From assembly GCF_014192275.1 (NCBI RefSeq), contig NZ_JACHXR010000005.1, positions 124,001 through 188,000 on the forward strand: 64,000 bases of DNA, read 5' to 3'. Position 1 is the first letter of the stretch. Every line of letters begins with the position of its first letter. Both the position numbers and the translations under genes were made by a program. This stretch comes from Halomonas stenophila (lineage in GTDB: Bacteria; Pseudomonadota; Gammaproteobacteria; Pseudomonadales; Halomonadaceae). Shown here piece by piece: positions 25,740 to 34,372 of this stretch. The notes under the pieces are model-generated. The model saw nothing but the letters and a program-made list of their open reading frames with translations. It was not told the origin of the DNA and did not search any database.

Positions 25740-26864
25740 ATGTCCGACATCCTGATCAAAGAAATCGAGACGCTGCTGGTCGACCTGCCGACCATCCGGC
25801 CGCACAAGCTGTCGATGACCACCATGGCCTGCCAGACGCTGGTCATCATCCGCCTGCGGTTGTCCGACGGCACCGAGGGCCTGGGCGAGGCCACCACCAT
25901 CGGCGGCCTGGCCTACGGCCCGGAGAGCCCCGAGGGCATCAAGCAGACCATCGACACCTACCTGGCGCCGCTGCTGATCGGCCAGCCGGCCCACAACCTC
26001 AACGCCCTGCGGGCGCGCATGGCCCGTCATGCCCGCGGCAACAGCTTCGCCAAGTCCGGGCTCGAGACCGCGCTGCTCGACGCCGAGGGCAAGCGCCGCG
26101 GCTTGTCGGTGGCGGCACTGCTGGGCGGGGCCCGCTGTGATCACCTGCCGGTGCTGTGGACGCTGGCCAGCGGCGATACCCAGAAGGACATCGACGAGGC
26201 CTTCCAGCGCCTCGAGGAGCGCCGCCACTGCGACTTCAAGCTGAAGATCGGCGCCAACCCGGTGGACCAGGACGTGCGCCACGTCGGTGCCATCAAGGCG
26301 GCGCTGGGTGACCGGGCGAGCGTGCGGGTCGACGTCAACCAGGCCTGGGACGAGGCCACCGCGGCCCGCGGTATCGATGCCCTGGAGGCCGCCGGCATCG
26401 ACCTCATCGAGCAGCCGATCCCGGCCCGTGAGTTCGCCGGCCTGACCCGGCTGGCGCAACGCTTCGTGGTGCCGATGCTGGCCGATGAGGCGGTCCACGA
26501 CGCCCGCGACGGCTTCACCCTCGCGGCCGGCGGCTTCGGCGACGCCTTCGCCCTGAAGATCGCCAAGGCCGGCGGGCCGCGCAGCGTGCTGGAGCTGGCC
26601 CATGTGGCCCAGGCCGCCGGCGTGAGCCTCTACGGCGGCACCATGCTCGAGGGCACCATCGGCACCGCCGCCTCCCTGCATGCCTGGGCGACCCTCGGCG
26701 AGCTGACCTGGGGCACCGAGATGTTCGGCCCGCTGCTGCTCAAGGACGACATCGTCGCCAGGCCGCTGCATTACCACGAGTTCGGCGTCGACCTGCCGAC
26801 CGGACCCGGCCTCGGCATCACCCTCGACGAGGACAAGCTCAACCATTATCGGCGCCGCGACTGA
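25740..26864 (+). CDS. catB: Muconate cycloisomerase
   Basis: This 374-residue enolase-superfamily enzyme converts cis,cis-muconate to muconolactone using Mn. The catalytic and metal residues are in place: Lys-x-Lys in FKLKIGANPV, Asp in VRVDVNQAWDE, Glu in IDLIEQPIPA, Asp in LADEAVHD and Lys in ALKIAKAGG. The N terminus (MSDILIKEIETLLVDLPTIR) fits the family. It follows antC and precedes catC and catA, an order also known from Pseudomonas (catBCA). It is the second step after catechol ring cleavage. Confidence 0.95.
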   Translation: MSDILIKEIETLLVDLPTIRPHKLSMTTMACQTLVIIRLRLSDGTEGLGEATTIGGLAYGPESPEGIKQTIDTYLAPLLIGQPAHNLNALRARMARHARGNSFAKSGLETALLDAEGKRRGLSVAALLGGARCDHLPVLWTLASGDTQKDIDEAFQRLEERRHCDFKLKIGANPVDQDVRHVGAIKAALGDRASVRVDVNQAWDEATAARGIDALEAAGIDLIEQPIPAREFAGLTRLAQRFVVPMLADEAVHDARDGFTLAAGGFGDAFALKIAKAGGPRSVLELAHVAQAAGVSLYGGTMLEGTIGTAASLHAWATLGELTWGTEMFGPLLLKDDIVARPLHYHEFGVDLPTGPGLGITLDEDKLNHYRRRD

Positions 26865-26893
26865 GCCGCGCCCAGCATCCCAAGGAGACGCCC

Positions 26894-27184
26894 ATGCTCT
26901 TCCAGGTGGAAATGACCGTGAAGCTGCCGCCGGACATGCCGGCCGAGCGGGCCGCCGAGATCAAGGCGACCGAGAAGGCTTACGCCCAGGACCTGCAGCG
27001 CGCCGGCAAGTGGCGCCACCTGTGGCGGGTCGCCGGCAGCTACGCCAACGTCAGCATCTTCGACGTCGAGGACAACGCCGAACTGCAGGAGCTGGTCGGC
27101 AATCTGCCGCTGTTCCCCTACATGGAGATCCGCGTCACGCCGCTGTGCCGTCACCCGTCCTCGATCCGCGAGGACGATGCCTGA
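26894..27184 (+). CDS. catC: Muconolactone delta-isomerase
   Basis: This 96-residue enzyme converts muconolactone to beta-ketoadipate enol-lactone. The length and sequence are typical: MLFQVEMTVKLPPDMPAERA, then KWRHLWRVAGSYANVSIFDV and a C terminus with LPLFPYMEIRVTPLCRHPS. It lies 29 bases after catB, with AAGGAGA before the start, and is followed by catA after 65 bases. The enzyme is a decamer in related species. Confidence 0.96.
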   Translation: MLFQVEMTVKLPPDMPAERAAEIKATEKAYAQDLQRAGKWRHLWRVAGSYANVSIFDVEDNAELQELVGNLPLFPYMEIRVTPLCRHPSSIREDDA

Positions 27185-27249
27185 CTCACGGAGGACGCCG
27201 GCCAGCGTCGCCGGTCGCCAACGACACGACAATAACCGAGGAAACGATC

Positions 27250-28224
27250 ATGACCGTGAAGATCTTCGATACCCCCGAGGTGCAGGACTTCCTGAAGGCC
27301 GTCGCCGGCTTCGACCAGGACGGCGGCAGCGAGCGCGCCAAGCAGATCCTGCATCGCCTGGTCGGTGACCTGTTCAAGCTGATCGACGACTTCGACGTCA
27401 CCCCCGAGGAGTTCTGGTCCGCCGTCAGCGTGCTCAACGCGCTTGGCCAGGGCACCCAGTATGGCCTGCTGGCCCCGGGGCTCGGCTTCGATCACTACCT
27501 GGACATGCGCATGGATGCGGCCGACGCCGAGGCCGGTCGCACCGGCGGCACCCCGCGCACCATCGAGGGCCCGCTCTACGTGGCCGGCGCGCCGGAGCTC
27601 CAGGGCTCCGGACGCATGGACGATGGCACCGACACGGACGGCGAGGTGATGTGGCTGACCGGGCAGGTGCGTGACACCGACGGCAACCCGGTCGCCGGCG
27701 CCAGGGTCGAGATCTGGCACGCCGACTCCAAGGGCGGTTACTCCTTCTTCGATCCTTCGCAGAGCGAGTACAACCTGCGCCGCACCATCATCACCGACGC
27801 CGAGGGCCGCTACGCGGTGCGCAGCATCATTCCCTCCGGCTACGGCTGCCCGCCGGACAGCCCGACCCAGCAGGTGCTCGACCTGCTCGGCCGTCACGGC
27901 CAGCGTCCGGCGCACATCCACTACTTCATCTCCGCGCCGGGGCACCAGCACCTGACCACCCAGATCAATCTGGCCGGCGATCCCTACACCTTCGACGACT
28001 TCGCCTTCGCCACCCGCGAGGAGCTGGTGGTGCCGGGCCAGCGGATCGAGGACGCCGCCGAGGCCGACAAGCGCGGCCTCGAGGGACCCTTCACCGAGGT
28101 GGTGTTCGACGTCGAGCTGTCGGCGACCGCGGATCCCGAGCTTCAGCATCGCCACAACCGCCCGCGGGCCAAGGAAGACGAGCAGGATCAGGCCAGCCAG
28201 CAGGCCGCTACCGCCAAGGTATGA
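27250..28224 (+). CDS. catA: Catechol 1,2-dioxygenase (intradiol)
   Basis: This 324-residue ferric enzyme opens catechol to cis,cis-muconate. The iron ligands can be seen: a Tyr in GPLYVAGAPE, a second Tyr in IPSGYGCPPD, and two His in RPAHIHYFISAPGH. The N-terminal helical linker (VQDFLKAVAGFDQDGGSERA) is the lipid-binding dimer region. I chose ATG 27250 because the family starts there; the frame runs far upstream through catC as a shadow. It ends with a lysine and glutamine-rich tail of about 25 residues not usual in the family. It receives catechol from AntABC. Confidence 0.95.
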   Translation: MTVKIFDTPEVQDFLKAVAGFDQDGGSERAKQILHRLVGDLFKLIDDFDVTPEEFWSAVSVLNALGQGTQYGLLAPGLGFDHYLDMRMDAADAEAGRTGGTPRTIEGPLYVAGAPELQGSGRMDDGTDTDGEVMWLTGQVRDTDGNPVAGARVEIWHADSKGGYSFFDPSQSEYNLRRTIITDAEGRYAVRSIIPSGYGCPPDSPTQQVLDLLGRHGQRPAHIHYFISAPGHQHLTTQINLAGDPYTFDDFAFATREELVVPGQRIEDAAEADKRGLEGPFTEVVFDVELSATADPELQHRHNRPRAKEDEQDQASQQAATAKV

Positions 28225-28241
28225 CGCGCCCCGCGTCGATA

Positions 28242-28261
28242 GCCGGCCCTCCGGGGCCGGC
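28242..28261 (+). terminator. GC-rich hairpin between catA and dctP
   Basis: An eight-base perfect stem (GCCGGCCC and its complement) with a four-base loop follows the catA stop. No T-run follows, so it is more likely an attenuator or mRNA-stabilising element than a full terminator. It may adjust expression of the transporter genes relative to the cat genes. Confidence 0.4.
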
Positions 28262-28298
28262 GCCACCAGCCAAGACTACAACAAGAGAGACCCACCCC

Positions 28299-29282
28299 AT
28301 GAACACGCTCAAGACCCTGATGACCGCCGCCGTGGCGACCACCCTCGCCGTCGCCGCCTTCAGCGCCCAGGCCCGTGACTTCCGGCTGGGCCTGATCACC
28401 CCCCAGCCGCACATCTGGACCCAGGAGGCCGAGGGCTTCGCCGAAACCCTGGCCGAGCGCTCCCGCGGCGAACACAGCGTCAGCATCTTTCCCGCCCAGC
28501 AGCTGGGCACCGAGGCGCAGATGGTCCAGCAGCTCCAGGCGGGCTCCCTGGACATGGCCTTCCTGACCCTGGCCGAGATCTCCAACCGCATCCCGGACTT
28601 CGGCGCCCTCTACGCGCCCTTCCTGGTGGAGGACATCGATCATGCCGTGGCCCTGCTGCACTCGGACACGGCCGAGGGGCTGCTCGACAGGATGCCGGCC
28701 CAGGTCGGACTGGTAGGTGTGGGCTACGGCATGGCCGGCATGCGCCAGATCCTCAGCCGTGAGCCCATCGAGTCCGCCGAGGACCTGAGCGGGCTCAAGG
28801 TGCGCATTACGCCCTTCGACCCGATCCGCGACTTTTACGCCGCCGCCGGCGCGGCGCCCACGCCGCTGCCGCTGCCCGCCGTCTATGATGCGCTGGCCAA
28901 CGGCCAGGTCGATGCCATCGACATGGATTACGATTCCATCCGCTTGCTCAAATTCTACGAGCAGGCCGAGAACCTGGTGATCTCCAACCACATGATCTTC
29001 CCCATGGTGGCGGTAATCTCCGGGCGCGTCTGGGCGCAGCTCGATGGCGAGGATCGCGAGCTGATCCGCACCGCCATGGCCGAGCACGCCGACAACGTCA
29101 TGGCCCGCTTCCAGGAGCATCACGCGGCCTGGGGCGAGGACCTGCGCCGCCAGGACATCACGGTGACCGAGGTCGGCCCCGACTTCTTCGCGGACGCCAT
29201 CGAGAAGTGGGAAGGCGTCTGGGCGCCCAAGGCCCCGTCGCTGGCCAAGTTGCGCGACACGGCCGCCGAGCTGGCCGAATGA
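28299..29282 (+). CDS. dctP: TRAP transporter periplasmic solute-binding protein (DctP family)
   Basis: This 327-residue protein starts with a signal peptide (MNTLKTLMTAAVATTLAVAA, cleavage after FSAQA) and has the DctP fold. Family marks are IFPAQQLGTEAQMVQQLQAG, LSGLKVRITPFDPIRDFYAA and GQVDAIDMDYDSI. The usual arginine that holds the carboxylate of the ligand is present in LKVRITP. It captures an organic acid in the periplasm for the membrane subunits downstream. Its place directly after catA suggests anthranilate, benzoate or a related aromatic acid. I chose ATG 28299 because the signal peptide starts there. Confidence 0.92.
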   Translation: MNTLKTLMTAAVATTLAVAAFSAQARDFRLGLITPQPHIWTQEAEGFAETLAERSRGEHSVSIFPAQQLGTEAQMVQQLQAGSLDMAFLTLAEISNRIPDFGALYAPFLVEDIDHAVALLHSDTAEGLLDRMPAQVGLVGVGYGMAGMRQILSREPIESAEDLSGLKVRITPFDPIRDFYAAAGAAPTPLPLPAVYDALANGQVDAIDMDYDSIRLLKFYEQAENLVISNHMIFPMVAVISGRVWAQLDGEDRELIRTAMAEHADNVMARFQEHHAAWGEDLRRQDITVTEVGPDFFADAIEKWEGVWAPKAPSLAKLRDTAAELAE

Positions 29283-29304
29283 TACTCCGCTGTTCCTCAT
29301 GATC

Positions 29305-29325
29305 GCCCCGGCCATGCGCCGGGGC
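29305..29325 (+). other. Hairpin between dctP and dctQ
   Basis: A seven-base stem (GCCCCGG and CCGGGGC) with a seven-base loop lies in the 57-base gap. Similar hairpins between binding-protein and permease genes protect upstream mRNA and give an excess of the binding protein. No T-run is present. Confidence 0.45.
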
Positions 29326-29339
29326 CCCTGGAGGCCGTC

Positions 29340-29873
29340 ATGTTCAAACGACTCTCGTCCGGAGGGGCCATCGCGGCGGGACTGGCCGCGCTGATCAGCC
29401 TGCTGATCCTGCTCAACATCGCCACCCGCTCGCTGGGCCATGCCCTCTACTGGACCGACGAACTGGCCATCCACGCCATGATCTGGATGACCTTCTTCAC
29501 CACCTCGGCGGTGCTCAAGCGTCGCGAAGGCGTCGCCGTGACCCTGCTGGTCGATGCCCTGCCGGATGGCATGCGCCAAGGGCTGCACCTCTTCGTCGAC
29601 GCCATGGTGCTGTTCTTCGCGCTCTTCCTGGCCGTGCTGTGCTGGCGCTGGTACGACCCGGCGACCCTGTGGGCCACCGGCTTCGATATCCAGGCTTTCC
29701 AGGGGGAGACCTTCAACTTCATGTATTCCGAAACCTCGCGCACGCTGGGCATTCCCAAGTTCTGGGCCTGGCTGTGCCTGCCGATCTTCGCCGTCTCGCT
29801 GAGCCTGCATGCCGTCGTCAACCTGATCGACGGCCTGAAGGGCCTGGTGGGCGCGGAAAGGAGGCTCGCATGA
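29340..29873 (+). CDS. dctQ: TRAP transporter small membrane subunit (DctQ)
   Basis: This 177-residue inner-membrane protein has four predicted helices, as usual for DctQ. Recognisable stretches are LALIS-LLILLNIATRSLGHALYWTDELAIHAMIW and VLKRREGVAVTLLVDALPDG; the Glu-Leu pair in WTDELA is a family mark. It pairs with the large subunit to move solute with sodium. Its stop codon overlaps the start of dctM (ATGA), so translation is coupled. Confidence 0.9.
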   Translation: MFKRLSSGGAIAAGLAALISLLILLNIATRSLGHALYWTDELAIHAMIWMTFFTTSAVLKRREGVAVTLLVDALPDGMRQGLHLFVDAMVLFFALFLAVLCWRWYDPATLWATGFDIQAFQGETFNFMYSETSRTLGIPKFWAWLCLPIFAVSLSLHAVVNLIDGLKGLVGAERRLA

Positions 29874-31132
29874 CTCTCGTCGTCTTCGCCGTGCTGCTGC
29901 TTGGCGCGGTGCCCATCGCCCTGGTGCTGGCCCTCACCGCCGCCTGGTACATCGCCGATTCGGGCAACACCCTGCTGTTCGCCTCCTATCCCCAGCAGCT
30001 GTATGGGGCCATCGAGAACTACGGCCTGCTGGCCATCCCCCTTTTCATGCTCGCCGGCGAGCTGATGAACGAGGGCGGGCTGACCCGGCGGCTGATCGAC
30101 CTGGCGCGGATCCTGGTCGGCGGCTTCCGCGGCGGCCTGGTCTACATCAACCTCGTCGCCAACATGATGATGGCCGCCATCGTCGGCTCGGCGGCCTCGC
30201 AGATCGCCATCATGTCGCGGGCCATGGTCCCGGCCATGGAACAGGACGGCTACGACAAGCCGTTCGCGGCGGCCATCACCGCCGCCGGCGGGCTGCTGTC
30301 GCCGATCATTCCGCCGTCGATGCTGTTCGTGCTCTACGGGGTGATGGCCCAGGTGCCGATCGCCGACATGTTCATCGCCGGCATCATCCCGGGCCTGTTG
30401 ATGGGTGGGCTCTTCTTCCTGGCCATCGCCGCGGTGGGCCTGGTGCAGCAGTATCCGGTGGGGGAGTGGCCGAGCCGCGAGCAGGCCAGGCGCTTTCTGC
30501 TGATGGGCCTGCCGGCCCTGACCATCCCGCTGCTCATCATCGGCGGCATCCTCGCTGGCCTGGCCACGCCCACCGAGTCCGCGGCCCTGGCCTCGCTGGC
30601 GGCGCTGCTGATCGGCCGCTATATCTACCGCGACCTGACCTTCGCCCGGTTGCCGGAGATCCTCAAGCGCACCGCCTTCAATGCCGGCCTGGTGATCATG
30701 CTGATCGCCGCCGCCGGGGTGTTCGGCTGGGTGATCGTCTACGAGCAGCTGCCGCAGATGGCCGCCGCCTGGATCGCCGGCCTGACCGACAACCCCTTCG
30801 CCTTCCTGATGCTGGTGGTGGGCATCCTGCTGCTGGTGGGGATGATCGTCGACGGCATCGCCGCGCTGATCCTGGTGGTGCCGATCCTGCTGCCCATCGC
30901 CCAGAACCAGTTCGACATCACCGCCTACCAGTTCGGGGTGGTGGTGTGCCTGACCCTGGTGCTGGGGCTGCTGACGCCGCCGGTGGGGGCGGGGCTGTTC
31001 ATCGGCTCGTCGATGACCGGGGTGCCGCCGCTGAAGATCTTCCGCGCGCTCTGGCCCTTCCTGCTGATGAGCCTGCTGGCGCTGGTGCTGCTGGCCTGGC
31101 AGCCCTGGCTGACCCTGGCGCTGATCGGATGA
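29870..31132 (+). CDS. dctM: TRAP transporter large membrane subunit (DctM)
   Basis: This 420-residue permease has about twelve membrane helices and the elevator-type fold. Family marks are YGLLAIPLFMLAGELMNEGG, NMMMAAIVGSAASQIAIMSR, the stretch AAGGLLSPIIPPSMLFVLYG, and near the end TPPVGAGLFIGSSM. It carries the sodium-coupled transport of the solute delivered by DctP. It is the last gene of the ant-cat-TRAP run and is followed by a hairpin. No BenK or BenE transporter is present, so this system is the best candidate for uptake of the pathway substrate. Confidence 0.95.
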   Translation: MTLVVFAVLLLGAVPIALVLALTAAWYIADSGNTLLFASYPQQLYGAIENYGLLAIPLFMLAGELMNEGGLTRRLIDLARILVGGFRGGLVYINLVANMMMAAIVGSAASQIAIMSRAMVPAMEQDGYDKPFAAAITAAGGLLSPIIPPSMLFVLYGVMAQVPIADMFIAGIIPGLLMGGLFFLAIAAVGLVQQYPVGEWPSREQARRFLLMGLPALTIPLLIIGGILAGLATPTESAALASLAALLIGRYIYRDLTFARLPEILKRTAFNAGLVIMLIAAAGVFGWVIVYEQLPQMAAAWIAGLTDNPFAFLMLVVGILLLVGMIVDGIAALILVVPILLPIAQNQFDITAYQFGVVVCLTLVLGLLTPPVGAGLFIGSSMTGVPPLKIFRALWPFLLMSLLALVLLAWQPWLTLALIG

Positions 31133-31146
31133 TTGCCAGGGCGATG

Positions 31147-31167
31147 GCGACCCTCGCCGAGGGTCGC
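31147..31167 (+). terminator. Hairpin after dctM
   Basis: A nine-base perfect stem (GCGACCCTC and GAGGGTCGC) with a three-base loop lies 14 bases after the dctM stop. There is no T-run, so the terminator call is tentative. Confidence 0.45.
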
Positions 31168-31298
31168 CTGCTCGAGGCGTCGCTGCGCCTGATGTGAGCA
31201 TCTCGGCCGGGCACCCGGGTGAGGCCGCAACGCTCGGCGAGGGTGTTACGCTCAGAGCTAGACGCGGCCTGCAGGTCAGCCGCGGGGGAGGGAAGGGC

Positions 31299-31673
31299 AT
31301 GACCCTGGTCGATCAACTGGCGGAAGCCCATATCCGCAAGGCGCTCGACGGCGGCGAGTTGGACCGCCTGCCCGGTCGCGGCCAGCCGCTGCACCTGGAC
31401 GACGACAGCCTGGTCCCGGAGGAGCTGCGGGCAGGCTATCGGCTGCTCAAGAACGCCGGCTTCCTGCCGCCGGAACTGGAGCTGGTGCGCGAGATCCGCG
31501 AGGTGGAGAGCCTGATCGCACGACTCGATCATGGCGAGGAGCGTAACCGGGCGTGCGCCCGTCTCAACCTCTTGCGCAGCCGGCTGCGTTCCCGGGGACG
31601 TGAGCCGAGCTTGCTGCTCGAGCGCGGCGAGTACCGGGACAGGCTGCTCCGGCGGCTGGACGAGGAGGGCTGA
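31299..31673 (+). CDS. DUF1992 (DnaJ-homologue-subfamily-C-28-like) protein
   Basis: This 124-residue protein matches the DUF1992 family: LVDQLAEAHIRKALDGGELD, then RLPGRGQPLHLDDDSLVPEE and ELRAGYRLLKNAGFLPPELE. The rest is helical and charged. The family occurs alone in bacteria and in eukaryotic DNAJC28, and its function is unknown. I chose ATG 31299 because GGGGAGGGAA lies upstream and the family begins there. It stands alone between the TRAP genes and a zinc-ribbon gene on the other strand. Confidence 0.87.
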   Translation: MTLVDQLAEAHIRKALDGGELDRLPGRGQPLHLDDDSLVPEELRAGYRLLKNAGFLPPELELVREIREVESLIARLDHGEERNRACARLNLLRSRLRSRGREPSLLLERGEYRDRLLRRLDEEG

Positions 31674-31787
31674 AGCCACCGTGTCGGGCCGCGCTGGCCG
31701 TGAACCCATCGAGGCGGCGGCCTGGGCGAGCGCCCAGGCCGTGGGTGGAGGCTATCCCCGCCACACCGGCTGGCCGATGGAAGGGGA

Positions 31788-32021
31788 TCAGGCGTGATCC
31801 ACGATGCCGCTGGCGCCCGCGCCATGGGCACAGTGGCCGCAGCAGTAGAGCGCCTGGCCGTGCTGGACGCCGTGGCCGATGATCCGGATGCCGCAGGCGG
31901 CGCATTCGGGGGCCAGCTTGTGGATCGCGCATTCGAAGCAGTCGAAGGTGTATTCGGTGCCGTCCTTGATCACCTGAAAGGAATCGTCATAGCCGTTGCC
32001 GCAGGTGTCACAGGTGCCCAT
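31788..32021 (-). CDS. Small cysteine-rich zinc-ribbon protein
   Basis: This 77-residue protein carries four CxxC-type pairs: GTCDTCGNGYDD, FDCFECAIHKL, PECAACGIRI and YCCGHCAHGAG. They probably hold two zinc ions in treble-clef or rubredoxin-like knuckles. It is known as a conserved hypothetical in many proteobacteria and actinobacteria. I chose ATG 32021, with AGGAG nine bases upstream; an ATG 34 codons before lacks support. Its function is unknown. It is convergent with the DUF1992 gene. Confidence 0.82.
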   Translation of the reverse strand: MGTCDTCGNGYDDSFQVIKDGTEYTFDCFECAIHKLAPECAACGIRIIGHGVQHGQALYCCGHCAHGAGASGIVDHA

Positions 32022-32328
32022 GGCCTTCTCCTCTCGGTTTTCCCCTGGCTGGCCTATCGTCTCAGGACTGCCTGGAGTATGGGTCACAGCCAACCGCCTT
32101 GCCATCGGCACCCGGGGGATCACGGGTACAGGCCGGGACCGGACGCTCAGCCCTGAACCTGCGAACCCGGGGCCTATCTCATGATCGCCATCATGGTGGT
32201 GAGTCGGGTAGGCACACTATGCTGTTCCCATGGTTGCCGTCGCGGACGCTCGACGCAGCCGCGTCCTGGCCGGCCCTGGGCTCGGCGCATCAGGTGCCCC
32301 GGTGGGTTGACCAGGCGAGGAGGGCGAA

Positions 32329-33744
32329 ATGACACGTCATGCACGCATGGTGATCCTCGGGACCGGCACGGCCGGGCTCAGTGCCTTCAAGCAGGCCTCC
32401 GAGACCACCGACGACATCCTGCTGGTGGATCCCGGCCCCCTGGGGACCACCTGCGCCCGGGTCGGCTGCATGCCGTCCAAGGCGCTACTGAAGCTGGCCC
32501 GGGACGTGGACGCCGCCCGGCGCCTGGTCGAAGCGGGCTTCGTCGCCGGCCCACTCGGCGAGATCGACGATGCCGCCGTGCTGGCCCAGGTGCGCCGGTT
32601 GCGCGATCGCTTCGCCGCGGGCCCCAGGGCCGCCGTGGAGAAGCGGGGCGAGCGCTATGTCCGGGCCCGGGCCCGCTTCGTCGGCCCCGACACCCTGGAC
32701 CTGGATGGCGAGCGGGTCAGCGCCGATGCCATCATCGTCGCCACCGGTAGCGAACCCGTCGTGCCCGAGGCCTGGCGGGCGCTCGGCGCCCGATTGCTGA
32801 CCAGCGACAGCGTGTTCGATCTCGATCGCCTGCCCCGGCGACTCGCGGTGGTGGGACTCGGCCCCATCGGCGCGGAACTCGGCCAGGCGCTGGCGATGCT
32901 GGGCGTGGAGGTGCATGCCTTCGCGCGGCACGACCGGGTAGCGGGACTCGACGACCCGGTGGTCAATGCCGCCGCCTGCCGGGCCCTGGGGCGCTCCCTG
33001 CACCTCCACACCGGCCAGGCGGCGGAGCCCGAGCCCACCGGGGACGGCGTGAGGATCCGCTTCGGCGAGGAGGCCTTCGAGGTGGATGCCGTCCTCGCCG
33101 CCATGGGGCGACGGCCCCGAGTGGAAGCCCTCCACCTGGAGGCGCTGGGCCTGCCCCTGGGGCGCAACGGCCTGCCCGAGCTGGACCCTCGCCGGCTGCG
33201 CGCCGGCGACACCCCGGTGTACTTCGCCGGCGACGTCAACGGCGTGATCCCGCTGATGCACGAGGCCGCGGACGAGGGGCGGCTGGTCGCCTACCACGCC
33301 CTGAACCCCGATGCCGAGTGCCTGACGCGCCGCACCCCCCTGGCGATCGTCTTTACCGAACCGGAGGTCGCGCGGGTCGGGCTGGCCTTCGACGAACTGC
33401 CCAGCGAGGCCCTGATCGGCGGCAGCGACTTCGGCAAGCTGGGCCGGGCCATCATCCTGGACGATCGGGGCGGGCCGCTGAGGGTCTATGCGGACCGGGA
33501 CGGGCGCCTGCTGGGGGGCGAGATGGCGGTCACCGGCGCCGAACACCTGGGGCATCAGCTGGCCTGGCTGATCCAGCGGCAGGTGACGGTCGAGGAAGCG
33601 CTCCTGCTGCCCTTCTATCACCCGGTGCTCGAGGAAGGGCTGCGTTCCGCCCTGCAGGACCTGCGCCGTCAGCTGCCGGAGTCGGCCAGGCGGCCGGATC
33701 TGCCCCTGTGTGGCCACCAGGACGATCCGTTACCGGGTATCTGA
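32329..33744 (+). CDS. Dihydrolipoamide dehydrogenase-like FAD/NAD disulfide oxidoreductase
   Basis: This 471-residue flavoprotein is a class I pyridine-nucleotide disulfide oxidoreductase. It has the FAD site VILGTGTAGLSAFKQA, the redox pair CARVGC in TCARVGCMPSKALLKLA, the NAD site VVGLGPIGAELGQAL, the second flavin site VYFAGDVNG, and a C-terminal His-Glu motif (YHPVLEEGLRSAL) that supplies the base in the dimer. This is the pattern of lipoamide dehydrogenase, but no E1 or E2 gene is near, so another disulfide may be the substrate. It has GAGG before the start and lies downstream of a 300-base gap that must hold its promoter. Confidence 0.88.
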   Translation: MTRHARMVILGTGTAGLSAFKQASETTDDILLVDPGPLGTTCARVGCMPSKALLKLARDVDAARRLVEAGFVAGPLGEIDDAAVLAQVRRLRDRFAAGPRAAVEKRGERYVRARARFVGPDTLDLDGERVSADAIIVATGSEPVVPEAWRALGARLLTSDSVFDLDRLPRRLAVVGLGPIGAELGQALAMLGVEVHAFARHDRVAGLDDPVVNAAACRALGRSLHLHTGQAAEPEPTGDGVRIRFGEEAFEVDAVLAAMGRRPRVEALHLEALGLPLGRNGLPELDPRRLRAGDTPVYFAGDVNGVIPLMHEAADEGRLVAYHALNPDAECLTRRTPLAIVFTEPEVARVGLAFDELPSEALIGGSDFGKLGRAIILDDRGGPLRVYADRDGRLLGGEMAVTGAEHLGHQLAWLIQRQVTVEEALLLPFYHPVLEEGLRSALQDLRRQLPESARRPDLPLCGHQDDPLPGI

Positions 33745-33767
33745 GGAAGGAGATGGAGGCGGGGTCG

Positions 33768-34238
33768 CTATCCGGCCTCGACCTTCAGCGGCCCGTTGGT
33801 CTTGAGCGACTCCATGGCCACCTGCGTCGCGATGTCGTGGAGGCCCTCCATCGGGCTCACGGCCTCGGCGAGGAACCGTGACAGTGCCCCCAGGCTCTCC
33901 ACCACCACCTTGAGGATGAAGTCGTGATTGCCGGTGACGGTATGGCACTCGGTGACCTCGTCCCGGGCCAGCAACGCCGCCACGGCCTCCCGGGGCGTGT
34001 GCATGCGCCGCTTGTCCACCGAGATGAAGATGAAGGCCGTCACCGCCAGGCCCAGGGCCGCCGGGTTCAGACGCAGCGAATAGCCCTCGATCACCCCCTC
34101 CTGCTCGAGGCGCGCGATGCGTCGCGAGCACTGGCTGGGGGAGAGGTTGACCGCCTCGGAGAGGGCGCCGAGGGTGAGGCGGGCATCCTGCTGCAGGGCA
34201 TGCAGGATCTTCAGGTCGAAGCGGTCGAGTGATGTCAT
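33768..34238 (-). CDS. Lrp/AsnC-family regulator, probably of kynurenine degradation (KynR-like)
   Basis: This 156-residue regulator has an N-terminal helix-turn-helix (DLKILHALQQDARLTLGALS, then LSPSQCSRRIARLEQEGVIE) and a C-terminal RAM ligand domain (VTECHTVTGNHDFILKVVVE). It is divergent from kynU, 134 bases apart. In Pseudomonas and Burkholderia, KynR, an Lrp-type activator that responds to kynurenine, is divergent from kyn genes, so the same job is likely here. The upstream region on the kynU side is AT-rich (34240-34280) and may hold its binding sites. Confidence 0.87.
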   Translation of the reverse strand: MTSLDRFDLKILHALQQDARLTLGALSEAVNLSPSQCSRRIARLEQEGVIEGYSLRLNPAALGLAVTAFIFISVDKRRMHTPREAVAALLARDEVTECHTVTGNHDFILKVVVESLGALSRFLAEAVSPMEGLHDIATQVAMESLKTNGPLKVEAG

Positions 34239-34372
34239 TTTTCGTTTTTAGCTTCTTTATGCAAGAGTTTTGCATATAAGGTGATATGGGGCGCCTCATA
34301 ACGCAACCCTGTGTCGTCCGTCTCCCCCTAGAATGCACCCAGGCGATTCTTTTCCCTTTCCGGAGACCCGAC

